DNA of 64,000 nucleotides. Source: Callaeas wilsoni. Lineage: Eukaryota > Chordata > Aves > Passeriformes > Callaeidae. This document shows positions 33,701-45,200 of this stretch, piece by piece. The notes beneath the pieces are model-generated. The model made no database searches and had not been told where the DNA came from. It saw only the letters and a program-made list of their open reading frames with translations. Position numbers and translations under genes: made by a program. Numbering within the stretch: position 1 is the stretch's first letter; every line of letters starts with the position of its first letter. The stretch spans positions 109,966 to 173,965 of the forward strand of contig VWPU01018713.1 in the NCBI GenBank assembly GCA_013398955.1, written 5' to 3'.

Positions 33701-36700
33701 AAGTGCTTCTGCACCAATGTGCTAGTCAAAAATAAGACAACTTTTGCAGGCATTTCTGGCTTGCTTGTTAATAAAAAAGAAATTAAAGTTATCTCAGGTC
33801 ACTCTTTACATTTTTAACTTTGGCAGAGTTTGCACTGCAGACAGAAAACTTTCAGAATCTACATATAGCATTTCATATCAACAACAAAAACCAAAAATGC
33901 TCTGGACTGTTCAGAAACTATTTATGTTTTACAGATATGGGTTTCACACACTTACTACTTAATTGCATTATGAAAGGATTTCTCTTCTGTCAGGGCTGGT
34001 TGAAAAGCAGGCAGTACCCAGATGTTCCGCTCTCTGCCAGACTGTGATGCTTATATGAGTGAAGCAGAGAAGCACTTCGCTTCCAGACAGGCACAAATTG
34101 CATCTGTCTTGTCTTTGTTTTTATGAGGTCTACTATATCAAACAGGATATGTCGGAGGCCCCAATTCAAGTACACAACTCACTTTATGCAAATGTTTATG
34201 AGCATGTCTGAGTAGGAATGGCTTTGCCATATTAGGAGCTAGGAAAAGGGAATAGTTCGAATAGTATATGTCCAAAATCATGAAGATTTAACTACAGATG
34301 TCCCAGCAAAACTCCTGAAAGGAAAACAAAAGACCAGATAGGAGCAACGTTGTTTATCGATAAAGTTCATGAACTCATTCGTCCCTTAAAAGGATGTAAA
34401 AAAAAGGTAAAAATATATTTATAAGGGGAGAAAGGGGAAAATGTTTTACACTAAGATCACAGTTGTCAGATTATGTGCAATTTAATAGACTATGCTCACA
34501 CAAAACTGTTTTTCATAACAGGATGGAGTCTTTCTGACAAAGTGTCTCTTATGGTAACGTTTCTTTTTCAGTTACAAATTCCTGGTAAACTTAAGCAGGC
34601 AGGATCTTATAGCTAGTGTGGCTGCTCAACACCAAGGCTTTCAAAATGATGCCAAACTTGCATGACTTTCAAGGCTCCGTTTCCCTTTTGTTTGCCACTT
34701 CCTGCACCACTCCCCTCTTTGATCTCCATGAGGTACCAGAGCTTTGTTCATTCCACGCCAGCAATGCTGTGAGGAGATGAATAAAGCACAGGTCCATGAC
34801 AGCAGCTCTCAGCTGTTTTGTAACTGGTTTTGTGAAACATTACTTGGTCAAGAGAGAACTTTTCCTCGGCTAAACAGAGAAGGAAGACAGGCTGTAAAAC
34901 AGAATTCAAAATACACCTCACTTTCTAAAAGAGTCTCTTCTACTAGTCTCTCTCTCTGTCAAACAGACAAAGTGCCAAGATTATGAAACCTTTGTTCAGA
35001 ACACCTTGGGTCTGGCTGGTTTCCATTTGTAAATCACAATAATAGAAACATTCCAAAATCAAAAGGGCCAACCAGCTGAAAATTAGAGATGGAACCTGCC
35101 AGGCAGTGAGTTCTGGTCCCAGTGGTTTCTGAGCACGGACTCAATAGTTCTTCCTTTCCTTTCCACCCCATTCCCAATTGCTTACTGCTTCCTCCCATCT
35201 GCTTAGTTTTGGAAATGAAACATCACCCACCATCTCTACCAACTGAGCCCTCAGCACTTTCTTACCTAACGGGCCATTCCTCAAATTTTCCATACTTTCA
35301 CAAGTTCTTTTTAAGAGTGCATTTCTATTCCCCTGAACTTCTTTATCTGACCAACTATTCCAAATTCTTACAAAATACCTTCTAAGAGATATTTGGCCTC
35401 TTAGATGCTGCCAACTCTTGTTTCTCTGAAGCTATTTTATTTAGTTTGATTTCCAGTGCACTTTTTGAAAGCTTTTAGTTACAGAAACTTCAGAGCTGTT
35501 CCCGTTATGTTTGGTATTCAAGCCCTCAGGCTTGCAAGTAAAAACAATACATGAAGACACATTCAGATATTCCCAGACTAAATTCTTGTACAATTTCCTT
35601 CAGTTTAGAGCAAAAATTTATTTTACATAGTTTTCTTCACTAATTTCTTTTACCAACACCCTGGCTATACTATGTTTCCCAGAAGTCTAGTTTGCTTTAT
35701 CATTTAAACTTAATGAGTTACTCATATAATTGTCTGTGAAATAAAGTAAAATAAACCTACTCTGTAAATATGGCCAATAATGTATACCTTGTTCTTAAGG
35801 AATCTCACAAACATTAATTATTCTGCATCGACCATACCACACTGGAGAAATAAAAAACATTGGTTCCAAGATTTTATTCCCAAGGCTTTCTGATTTCTTT
35901 GGCATCCACAAATCATGTGACAACTCTGAAGCCACTCAAAGTTTCTCAAGAAGACATGTCAGAAGAACTGTAAAAAGCGAGGCTTCAGAAAACATCTTAT
36001 TCGATGTCTTTTCATTTCACTCCTTATTCTTCAACTGGCCATGACATCCTTAAAGGACAGAAACTGAAGATTAACCCCCTTTTCTTCCTCAGACTCTTTT
36101 CTAAAAACAGTGTAGTAGTGTAAGCAATTTGGGGATGTTGCACATGCTTTCCTTAAACTTTCTGCCAGAAAATAAATTTAGAATTTATAAATAGCACATG
36201 TGTATATCGAAAGGAGTTTACCCTATAGGCTTCATGTTATGTACAATTTCAGTTGTTTTCTGGTTTTTGTGTACAGTAGAAAGCAATTTCCACACAGCGT
36301 ATGGTTGATATTCTCAGTTCTGATAATGTATGAGGAAACAGCCCTAAATCATTTTTATTTGCTGAAATATCAAAAGGACTCTAGCTGACATAACATCAGG
36401 GAAGAAAGGCTGTGACTCTCAGAGAGTTAAAAGGTACCATTTTCATGGAAGGATGGCAGAGATGAGAAGCTCTTTGCCTCCCTCACACTGCTTTCATTTT
36501 CCTCAGCTGCCTGACAAGGCATTTTTGTTCAGCTCGATGCGGACGGGGAAAACTTGCAGACTTGCAAGCTTTTGGTAGGGATCAAGCAGCAGTGAGTGCT
36601 CAGCAGCACACACAACTGGATGCTGACCTCAATCAAACTGCCTCTTCACAGGCAGCCCCCAGAATTTGGCAAGCCCTGCTTCCAGGCACTAATTAAAAAG

Positions 36701-38018
36701 GAGCCGAGCCAAATGTGTTTGCACAAGTGTCACGGTCACACTTCTCTCTTCATGCTCGTTATGTGATCAGCATCAGAACTGCTCATTAGAAAGGCTTCTC
36801 GAAATGCTCCAAGAACCCAGTTCTGGCAATTTGGGCGACAGCTACTTCAGCTGCGAGCGCAATTAGGGGATGCATAAATGAGTAGGCAGCTGATTAATTT
36901 TCTCCATGCCTGTGAAAGCAACTTTAACCAAGCACATGATGGATGCTGAAGGAAAGCGACACTCACTGTTTACGTATTTCTGTCAGGATAAAAGATAACA
37001 CTTCTCAACTGCCATGACATGTCTTGTCTTGAAAATCAGTCCTTAATTACGTTCCTGATGCTACAGATAACCTCAGATAGGCAGAGTCAACATGCTGTAT
37101 GAGAAGAGATCTTCAAAGAAGTGTTGCTTCAATATCTACCCCAGGAAGCCTTTGCAGGGGCTAAGGCCCAGCAGGAAGGGTCTTGGCTATGCTAGATGTG
37201 CACACCAGAAATAGAAAATGCCTCTCCATCTAGTTTAGTAGTGGAAGAGTAGAGGTTCAAGTTGTAAGAGATGTTTTTCAGATCCTCCTGCCTGCCCCAG
37301 ATAATTTCACCTAACAGATACAGTGTGAGATAAATGCCTAAATTATAAAGGGCATTAGAAAATGTCACAATATACTTATTTTCAGAAATAGTATGACTGG
37401 CATTGGATTTTAGTCACAGATATCATGAATTTCACTTATATTTCCTTACCAGTGTCTGCAACTGCTGCCTCTGTACAGGGCATATTGGGAAATTTCATTT
37501 TTAGAAAAGATATTTCTGTGAATTACAAAAATCAAACCTTCATCTTTCTGACAGGCTTGTAAAGAGCTGACACCAAGCTGCGTGAGGAGGCTTGAAAGAA
37601 GCTCACTTCTTGCCACTGAAAAATATGGAAAGGTGGATGGGTCCACTGGCTATCCAGTCCAATCTGACACCTCTTACATTAAAACATACTGTGAGTAAAA
37701 ACTGTCTTTGACACCAAGATTTAAAAGCTGAAGGTAAATGTGTTGTACTTTATTCTGTGGGAGATCAGGTCCCAGTTCACACTGTTTAGAGGAAGCTTGA
37801 TACACAACCTCAAACTGGAAGAAATGCTCACATATCTGTTAGTATTTTTAAAAAAGAGCTAAAACTACATGACAAATGCTTGTTTTTGCTACACTAACAG
37901 TGCAGACAACTTCCTGATGGTCCTTTCAAAGCTGAAAATTCAACTTCTACAACTCATCAATTCTAATTAAGAGACAATTAGGAGACTGACCACCAGACAG
38001 CTTTGGGAAGAAGAAACA
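30792..38018. other. Long non-coding stretch
   Basis: No supported gene or transposon. A stem of two 8-bp arms, AATTAGGG and CCCTAATT, around a TAA loop lies at 32249-32267. The 131-codon frame at 33183-33578 shows no recognised domain and overlaps another frame on the opposite strand. The part 36640-36970 looks regulatory and is listed separately. Confidence 0.5.
36640..36970. promoter_or_regulatory. Candidate conserved enhancer
   Basis: High-complexity sequence with dense homeodomain-type cores: TAATTA (36690-36695), CAATTAG (36860-36866) and TGATTAATT (36891-36899). GATGCATAAATGAG lies between the latter two. It lies in a gene-free stretch without transposons. The pattern resembles deeply conserved vertebrate enhancers. 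This is an inference from motif texture only. Confidence 0.3.
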
Positions 38019-38238
38019 CCCTTCCTTCCTTCCTTCCTTCCTCCCTGCCTTCCTTCCTACCTTCCTCCCTTCCTTCCTTCCTTCCTTCCTCCCTGCCTTC
38101 CTTCCTACCTTCCTCCCTTCCTTCCTTCCTTCCTTCCTCCCTGCCTTCCTTCCTACCTTCCTCCCTTCCTTCCTTCCTTCCTTCCTCCCTGCCTTCCTTC
38201 CTACCTTCCTCCCTTCCTTCCTTCCTTCCTTCCTCCCT
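38019..38238. repeat. 48-bp higher-order tandem repeat built from tetranucleotides
   Basis: The array is 28 bp of partial unit plus four complete 48-bp units (starting 38047, 38095, 38143 and 38191). Each unit has twelve tetranucleotides: GCCT, two TCCT, ACCT, TCCT, CCCT, five TCCT, CCCT. All copies are identical base for base over 220 bp. The plus strand is almost all pyrimidine, broken by one G and one A per unit. Because 48 is divisible by three, several frames stay open: the minus strand would read a 16-residue EGRK/VGRK/AGRK repeat and the plus strand a PSFL-type repeat. These are consequences of the array, not genes. Perfect identity suggests recent expansion and a variable copy number. 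Confidence 0.97.
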
Positions 38239-39674
38239 TTAGAAAAGTTAATTATTACACCATTGGAGACGGATAGCTCTGACAATTGGAAATTATGGGG
38301 GAGAATATAAGGATATGAGTGATGAAAAGACAAAACAACTCAACATTTTGTATTCCTTGCAGTGAATTTTGTGATTCTGTGGATCTCATGGACAAAAAAG
38401 ATTTGCTGTGATCTTCACCTGAACCCCATACTTTTGAATAGCCAGATTTTTGAAAAGCTTTCCCGTAAGAGTTTATGTTGTCTCAAAATAACCTCGGAAT
38501 GGGCACTATATGCACCGTGGAATGGGACAACAGCTTAAAAATATTTTTTGGTAGAATCTGTGAAGTTAGCCTGAAGAGTAGACATCCACAAGGAGTTTGT
38601 ACAAACTGGCTAAAACAACTGCCAGGAAAGCTGAAAGCAAATGAGATCTCTCTGCCTTCTGTATATGGCACTTATTTTATAGAACCCTTATTTTGGATAT
38701 TCCTTAGAGAACTCAAAATACATTTTATAGGCTCCTGCTCTCCATCCTTCTTTTGTGAAGTCCTGCACCACAAAACCATATGAACAGACTTCAGAAAAAC
38801 ACACAGAGCGGACATGAACAAGCCTCCTTTCCAAGCAGTACTTAGTAATTAGGAGCACCACTGCACGGACCATTAGAACAATGATTGAGATTGCAAAGGA
38901 CGATCATGGAAAGACCCAAACTATGTGGATGAGAACCAGGTCAGGATGTAACACATTCCTAGCACTGAAAGCAATGGCTTGTTGGATCTGAAACCTGTAA
39001 TAAACCCAGCGCCAACTGTTGCAGCAGACTCCAATCTGGAGCAATACATTTATCTTAAATAAATACCTTGTGTGGGAGGGGGCAATGCATATGTTTTGGT
39101 TATTTTTCCAAGGCAGCTGTCGTTAGCCACAGCCTCTGAGTGCCCTGAGAAGTATCCTGGTGCAAAAATATTTTGTAGGTGAAGAGGTCAAAAGTGGGGA
39201 GCCCTTTAACAAAGGAGGGCTCAGTTTATCAGGTGACCCTGCAATTTGTCATCGTGACATCGTTACCCCACTACATCTGTTTTAAACCCTGAAGTACTGT
39301 ACATAACACATCCACATGTAGTGATTTTTTCCCCCAGCATTTTGTACTGCATGTGCATGTTTATAAACTTAAAGACAGACTCAAAAGGAAGACTGCTCTT
39401 TTTCTGTTTCATTCTCCAGAATCACTTGCATCAAGCACACAACAAGAACTGGCAATGTTTGTGTATATATCCAGTTTGAACATCAAGAAATTAAGTAAAT
39501 TGATTGTTATTTCACAGTATTCTTAGATTGCCTGTGGCCATGCATGCTTCTCCCAGTTTGTGTTAAAGCATCTGTGTCCACAAGCGTAACTGGAACTGAG
39601 ATTCTCCTTTTGGCTCTTTGTCTCAAGCCTCCAAGACTGAGAAGCAAATTTTCTCCATAAAATACCTCAGATCA
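38239..39674. other. Non-coding stretch, nothing recognised
   Basis: Unique sequence between the 48-bp array and a CR1 piece. I see no supported gene, repeat or site. Confidence 0.6.
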
Positions 39675-39829
39675 TCACAGAATCACAGAATGCCCTGGAT
39701 TGAAAGAGACCTTAAAGGTCACCTAGTTCGAAACCCCTGCCACGGGCAGCAACACCTTCCACTAGACCAGGTTGCTCAGAGCTCCATCCAGTCTGGCCTT
39801 GGATCCTTCCAGGGATGTGTAGTTGTGGA
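39675..39829 (-). mobile_element. CR1 LINE 3' tail, 5'-truncated
   Basis: Reverse-orientation CR1 end. The plus strand reads 'tcacagaatcacagaatg', 'gagaccttaaaggtcaccta', 'cccctgccacgggcagc', 'ccttccactagaccaggttg' and 'cttggatccttccaggga'. The element tail is at 39675. About 155 bp remain, with no coding part. Confidence 0.94.
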
Positions 39830-41879
39830 TTGATAACGCCAGCTTACCCCAGGACATTCCAAGAGAGTGGACTTTGAAAGGAAATTGGGTGCTCCTCTTT
39901 CAGCTCTTGGTCATTTTGCCATCTTGCTGAATGTGCTTTTCTTTTACAAAGCAATTGGACAATAATGACAAGAAATTACCAGATGCCACTGAGTCGCATA
40001 AAACCCACTAACCCAAAGAAACATTGGAAGACATTATTTTCATTTCATTTGATTACAGGGTGAACTTTAAATGTAATCTGCACAGAGAAAAGTCATTGCT
40101 ACCCAGACAACCATGAACGAGTGAGAATGTTTGCTCCAGAACTTTGAACCAAGCAGAGCTCTGTGAGAGGATGTTTTGACCTTTAAAAAAATGTAATTTG
40201 TCGATTGATGATAACTAGGCACAGTACTGACATTAGCTCCCAGACACTGCTAGACAATAGGAAAGTACGGGAAATCCATAAGCAGGATCTTTCTCCTTGG
40301 GGGATATACTTTGTCTGACCTGGAAACCACACACTCAGCCCCGTCCAAAAAGGAAAAGATTAGTCACTGGTAGGTGGGCTCTCAGCCCTACCTTGCAGGA
40401 GCCTGATGACAGCCCGTCAAGGATGGGTCCTTGTCTAGAGGGACTCGGCTTCAAAGCAAAATATTACAGTGGGAACACTACCATTTGAGCTCCCTCATAC
40501 CTGCTGTCTAAAAGCAAGACCACATACTCAGGCAGGATGCAGAATTAGCATCAGCAGAAACAACGTTCCCCTCTATCCATTAGTATGTGACTCCAAATTT
40601 GATGATCTTCTTAGCAATCTATATCTCATCACATTCTCATCAACACTGAATCTGAGAAATCAGGAAATAATAACTGGCCATGAAATTACTGTGAACTCCT
40701 AAGTGCTATGCATTTGTAGAGTGTCTACTTTGTCTCTTCCGAGTTTCCTGTTAATGGAGAAGAAAATACATCAATACTTTAACTGAATTAGCACAGTCTC
40801 CAGATTTTTTTTCACTTTGACTATGTTTGAGCAATATTCTTTGGGGTTAATAAAAACAGTTATTCTCTGCATTTCTAGTTATCTCTGTATGCTGGGTACA
40901 CACCACTGGCCTCAAAACCTTCCAGTATCACTGCTTCAGCTTCATTGTATGAGGGAAGCAACCACCCTCTAACTATTTTTGAGTGATTTTTTTTCACTAC
41001 ACAGGGCTTCTCTGCTCCTCACCTATGTTTTCCAGCTATTCCCTCTGCTCATACACTTTCTCCATCCCTTAGCAGAGTAGTCCCAACTCTGCAAAGCTAA
41101 ACAGACAGGCATTTGGGGTCAGAGTAATGTGCGAGAGAATCCAATGTACTGCAGTGTCAGCAGTGAAGTCTGCCCTGACAAGCAGTGTCTCCTGTGACAC
41201 CCCTTGTTCTGAGGTCACTCACTCACGACCCAGAGCTGGAGGTGCGTCCAAAGGCAGGTGGTGTTAATCATGTTAATCACCACACCATGTCCTGCTGTAA
41301 GTGGCTCTTTATCCAAAATGCTCTCATCGAGCAGGGTTAAGACAACTACCGAGACTTACACACCTTAAAATGGCAACTTGGGTTTCTCCTCTGAGATGCT
41401 CATGGATTTTATAGCAGTTTTCAGCCACCATTTCTCTTTTACTGGAGCTTTCCTGTTTCTCACTGCTGGCTTTCACAAGTTCTTCTGTGCTTTGGCCCAT
41501 GAGCTCTTTTAAAGGGACTGAATAACGTTTCCCACATGACAAATTGGCAGCACTGGATCATTATTATTCTTGAGGTTAAACAAACAGTTTGGGTAGGGAA
41601 CAGGTCTAGGTTAACTGAGGTAACAAGAGGAAGGAACAGAGCTGCTGCTGAGCCCAAACACTTGGTGGGTGGCATTTGCTTGATTCACTGTTGCTGCTCC
41701 AAATTGCATGCAATTGGCAACCCAAGTGTTTTGCAAAGGGGAATCGGGACCAAAATTCTGTGCAGTTTTGGCACTGAGGACACAAGTTGGAGTTTGGGTT
41801 GGGTTTTTTTCATTGCTTTCCTCCTTAGATAGGAGATCTAGGAATTTATTGTTACTTTTTATTTTTCTTTCTTAAGCAG
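39830..41879. other. Non-coding stretch, nothing recognised
   Basis: Unique sequence up to the candidate exon. A pyrimidine-rich tract at 41850-41876 forms the acceptor discussed in the next entry. Nothing else is identifiable. Confidence 0.55.
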
Positions 41880-42245
41880 ATCTGCTTTTCTCATAAACAT
41901 TTGGCTTTGCAAGTCAGTGCCTGGATAGAACCACCCGATGCAGAAGAACCTGTGATGCCACCAAAAGTCTCAATCTCCTCTGAAGAGGACTTTCCATTTG
42001 CAGCTTGGATAGATCTCCATGGAAAGATGAGGCATTGCCTTCTTTTCAGGACTGCTCTGATCTCAGCATCTGCTTATTTGGGGAAATCTCGTGTGATTTA
42101 TCCCAGTTATTACTTTGCACAGGGACAAGCTAATAAAAGGTACAGCTTTCATATTAAACAAACCTTGGTGTGTGGTATGAGACCTGCTGCAGTGCCTGGA
42201 CCAGAAGACAAAATTTCATCTCAGTCAGGCTTTTCCAAGAGACAG
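41880..42245 (+). other. Candidate internal exon, unknown product
   Basis: A long T-rich tract (41850-41873) ends in TTAAGCAG, an acceptor-like site. At the other end AGACAG is followed by GTAAGTCC, a consensus donor. The 366 bp between are open in one frame for all 122 codons (phase 0 at both ends). The translation has an acidic SISSEEDF segment and no domain I recognise. The frame stays open past the donor to 42281, so openness alone is weak evidence. It may be an exon of an unrecognised gene or lncRNA, or chance. No partner exon was identified. Confidence 0.25.
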
Positions 42246-45200
42246 GTAAGTCCCTTGGTAACTGCAAGGAGGAATGGTTGAATTTCATTGTTTGTACAGA
42301 AGCCCATACCCACACTTTTAAAGTAAATCAACCTAGATCCCCACAGGGCCTCCTCAGCCTGTTTACTTTTAAACTCCTGGAAGTTTGGGGTGGTAGTTTA
42401 ATTGACTTGTTACCTTGGTCTCCTGGCAGCTGCTTCAGTACCTTTGCTCACTACGGTGCTGCAAAAAGGAAAACAAGAAAGAAAAGGCAAAGAAAAAAGA
42501 AAAATTCCATCCCATAAAGATAACACAATAAATGTTGCATCAGCAGTTTTCTAAAAGGATTTTGTTGTTATCAAAACTGGCAGACATTAAACAGACAGAG
42601 TCTCAGAATAATTGATATGGGCAAGGGGGTAAGCATTTAGTCTCCCGGTAGGCCAGCCACCTGTGCAAACAGCACTTCCAACTTCTATTTCGGCTGCTGG
42701 CTCCTGAACAGTCAATTATTTAGGGCTTTCCAGAGATTTCAGTAGTAGAGAAAAAAAATGTCCAGGCCTGTGTTTGAAAGGTAGCTTTATCAGCACAGCT
42801 CAGTCGTGCAATTACAGTCTGTCTTTGTTCCTCTGTAGGTGACTGCAGGTTCCAGCCAGACCAGTCTCTTTTGTTTAACTTTTGGGGAGTAGTGATAGCA
42901 CCATTCAAAATGTTCCCATGTTCCTTGTACCCTGCTCAGTCCTTTCCACCTGCAATCTCCCTGCACACACTGCAGGAGAACAGAATGGATTCAGTGAAAC
43001 ACAGATGGTTTTATTCCTTCCTTTCCTCCTAAGAAGAGATAAATATTCCTGAATAACTTATGGGTGGTTTCAGCAATGACTAAATACCATGGAAAATGAA
43101 CTACTTGGTAAGACCTTTTCCTGCATTTGAAGCTTTCCTGAGCCATCCTTTAATAATGCACAATTAAAGAATGAAAAGATGAACAGGTTTATCTCACTGA
43201 ACTGGATTAGACATTGGTGTATATGATACATATTTTTTAGGTAAGGCTAATAATAACAAAAATAATAATAAGAAAAAAACACAAACAACTAAAAAGAGCT
43301 ATATTTCCTCCTATTTTGGGGAGAAGTAGAACCACTAACTGCTAAATTATACATTTGTTAACCTGGTTTATGATTTCCTAAGTGTCTGTTGTAAGGTTTC
43401 TTGTACACATGGCAAAGGAGGATGTTTGATTTCAGAAACCTTTGATGATCCACATCATGCCTTGTTCTGCACTGCCATGGGGATTTTGGAAGAAACTGTG
43501 CTACTTTTATTTAATGAAATGAACCCTTTTACACAAACATAAAATAAGGCATATGGGAAAACACATTCCCAAAGTGCTATATAAAATGTTTGGCTCTGAT
43601 CTGCTCATTAGCACCCAGGAACAAGGTTTAACAGTCAGTGCTGACAGCTCAGTTTTCAGTAGTGGTCAGGAGATGAAACATCAAATCATCGAATACACTC
43701 CTGCAGGCAAATGTTTTCCCTGTGTATTCTTCTCCTTCAAGGATTGTTTATAAGTCATGTATTTGTAATCCTATCTTCACTTTTTTATTTGGTGTCTCTC
43801 AGAATGAATCGCTCCAAATTCTTCAAGCTGTTTAAACACTGATGCCCAGGACCCAGCATTGTTTGTTTCCTTCCTGTTTTATTTGCACAGTAAGGTGCAT
43901 GCACAGCCCCTTTATGTCCTACAAAGTTTTCTTAAGAAGTTTTTGACTGCAATCTCAAAGTTGCTTTAAAAAGTATTTTGGGATCAAAACTGATGCCAAT
44001 TTTGACCAGTCAGCATCCTATTACCTTTCGATTATATTCCTTGGCAGATTATTCACAGCTCACTTAAAAAAACCAGATTTATCATTTTGTCTTTCTGTTA
44101 GGCTCCATATTCTCTTCCCTGTTTCATCCTGCTATTCCCAGTAATAGTTCTGTCACATGGCAACATGCCATGTTTTCCTGGCAGTATGGCATTTTAAACT
44201 TTGGTCTTAGAGCATCTCCTGTTATCACCAATGAAAGAGATTGCACTGCATTACGCCAGCAAAGTTTAAACAATAACGCAAAGTTTAAAAACCTTTTAGC
44301 CATCTGAAATTTGCTGGTTTATTTCAGTGAAGTATTTTTCCCTTGAAATAGGAAATCCTTCCCAGCCTAGGGATGTTTCTGCACCCACGGCACTCCGGAT
44401 GCATTTCCCAGTCTCCAGGGGTCCTACCCAAAGTCCTGCTGTGAGGTCTTCCTCACTCCTGGACATCTTAACGGATTCCTTCTGCTCCGTGCTCCATCTA
44501 TGAAAACAACGCACACAAAAGATGTGTGGTTCTCCAACCTTCCAAACAGTTCCCTCTCACCAGAGGTCTTGAGGGGTCTGTGCTTTGCACCGTGGCTGCT
44601 CTTCTGGGGGCTGTCAGGCCCGTCAAGTGCTGTTGGACACACAGCCACGGCTGCAGGCAAAGAGCTGTGAACCAGCACGAGGGAGTTAAACTCTGGCTTT
44701 CTGCTTAAACTCGGCACAGTTGTTTTCAATAAACAAGGAAAGCATCAGCTGAAATATCTGTTTTGTGCTAAAAGAGTAAACTAAGATAAAACCTTTCCAG
44801 TAAAACTAACCATTATCCACAAAAGTAAAGGGAGGCCAAAGTGCATCTGTTTTGTTTGCTTCATATGTCTTTTTTTTTTTTTTTTTTTTTGCGGGGGGTA
44901 GAGTTTGGAACATCAGGCAAATGCTAAAATATTCACAGAGGCCAGTGTTAATAGACGTTTGGCATCCATCCTGCATCAGCTGGACTTGTAATCACCGAAG
45001 AGATTTACATGGGCCAATCTGCCTTGTTTTGACTGGTCAACATCAATCTTAATACAGGGTGCTGGTTTCTACAAAGTGTCACTCATCCCTAAAGTACATG
45101 GTTCTAGGGCAGATATGCTAGGAAAAATCACAGTAAGATGAAGATTGGAGATGCTCCTTTAAAAAAATCACCACAGCAATGAGATTCAGTTTCGTTTAGA

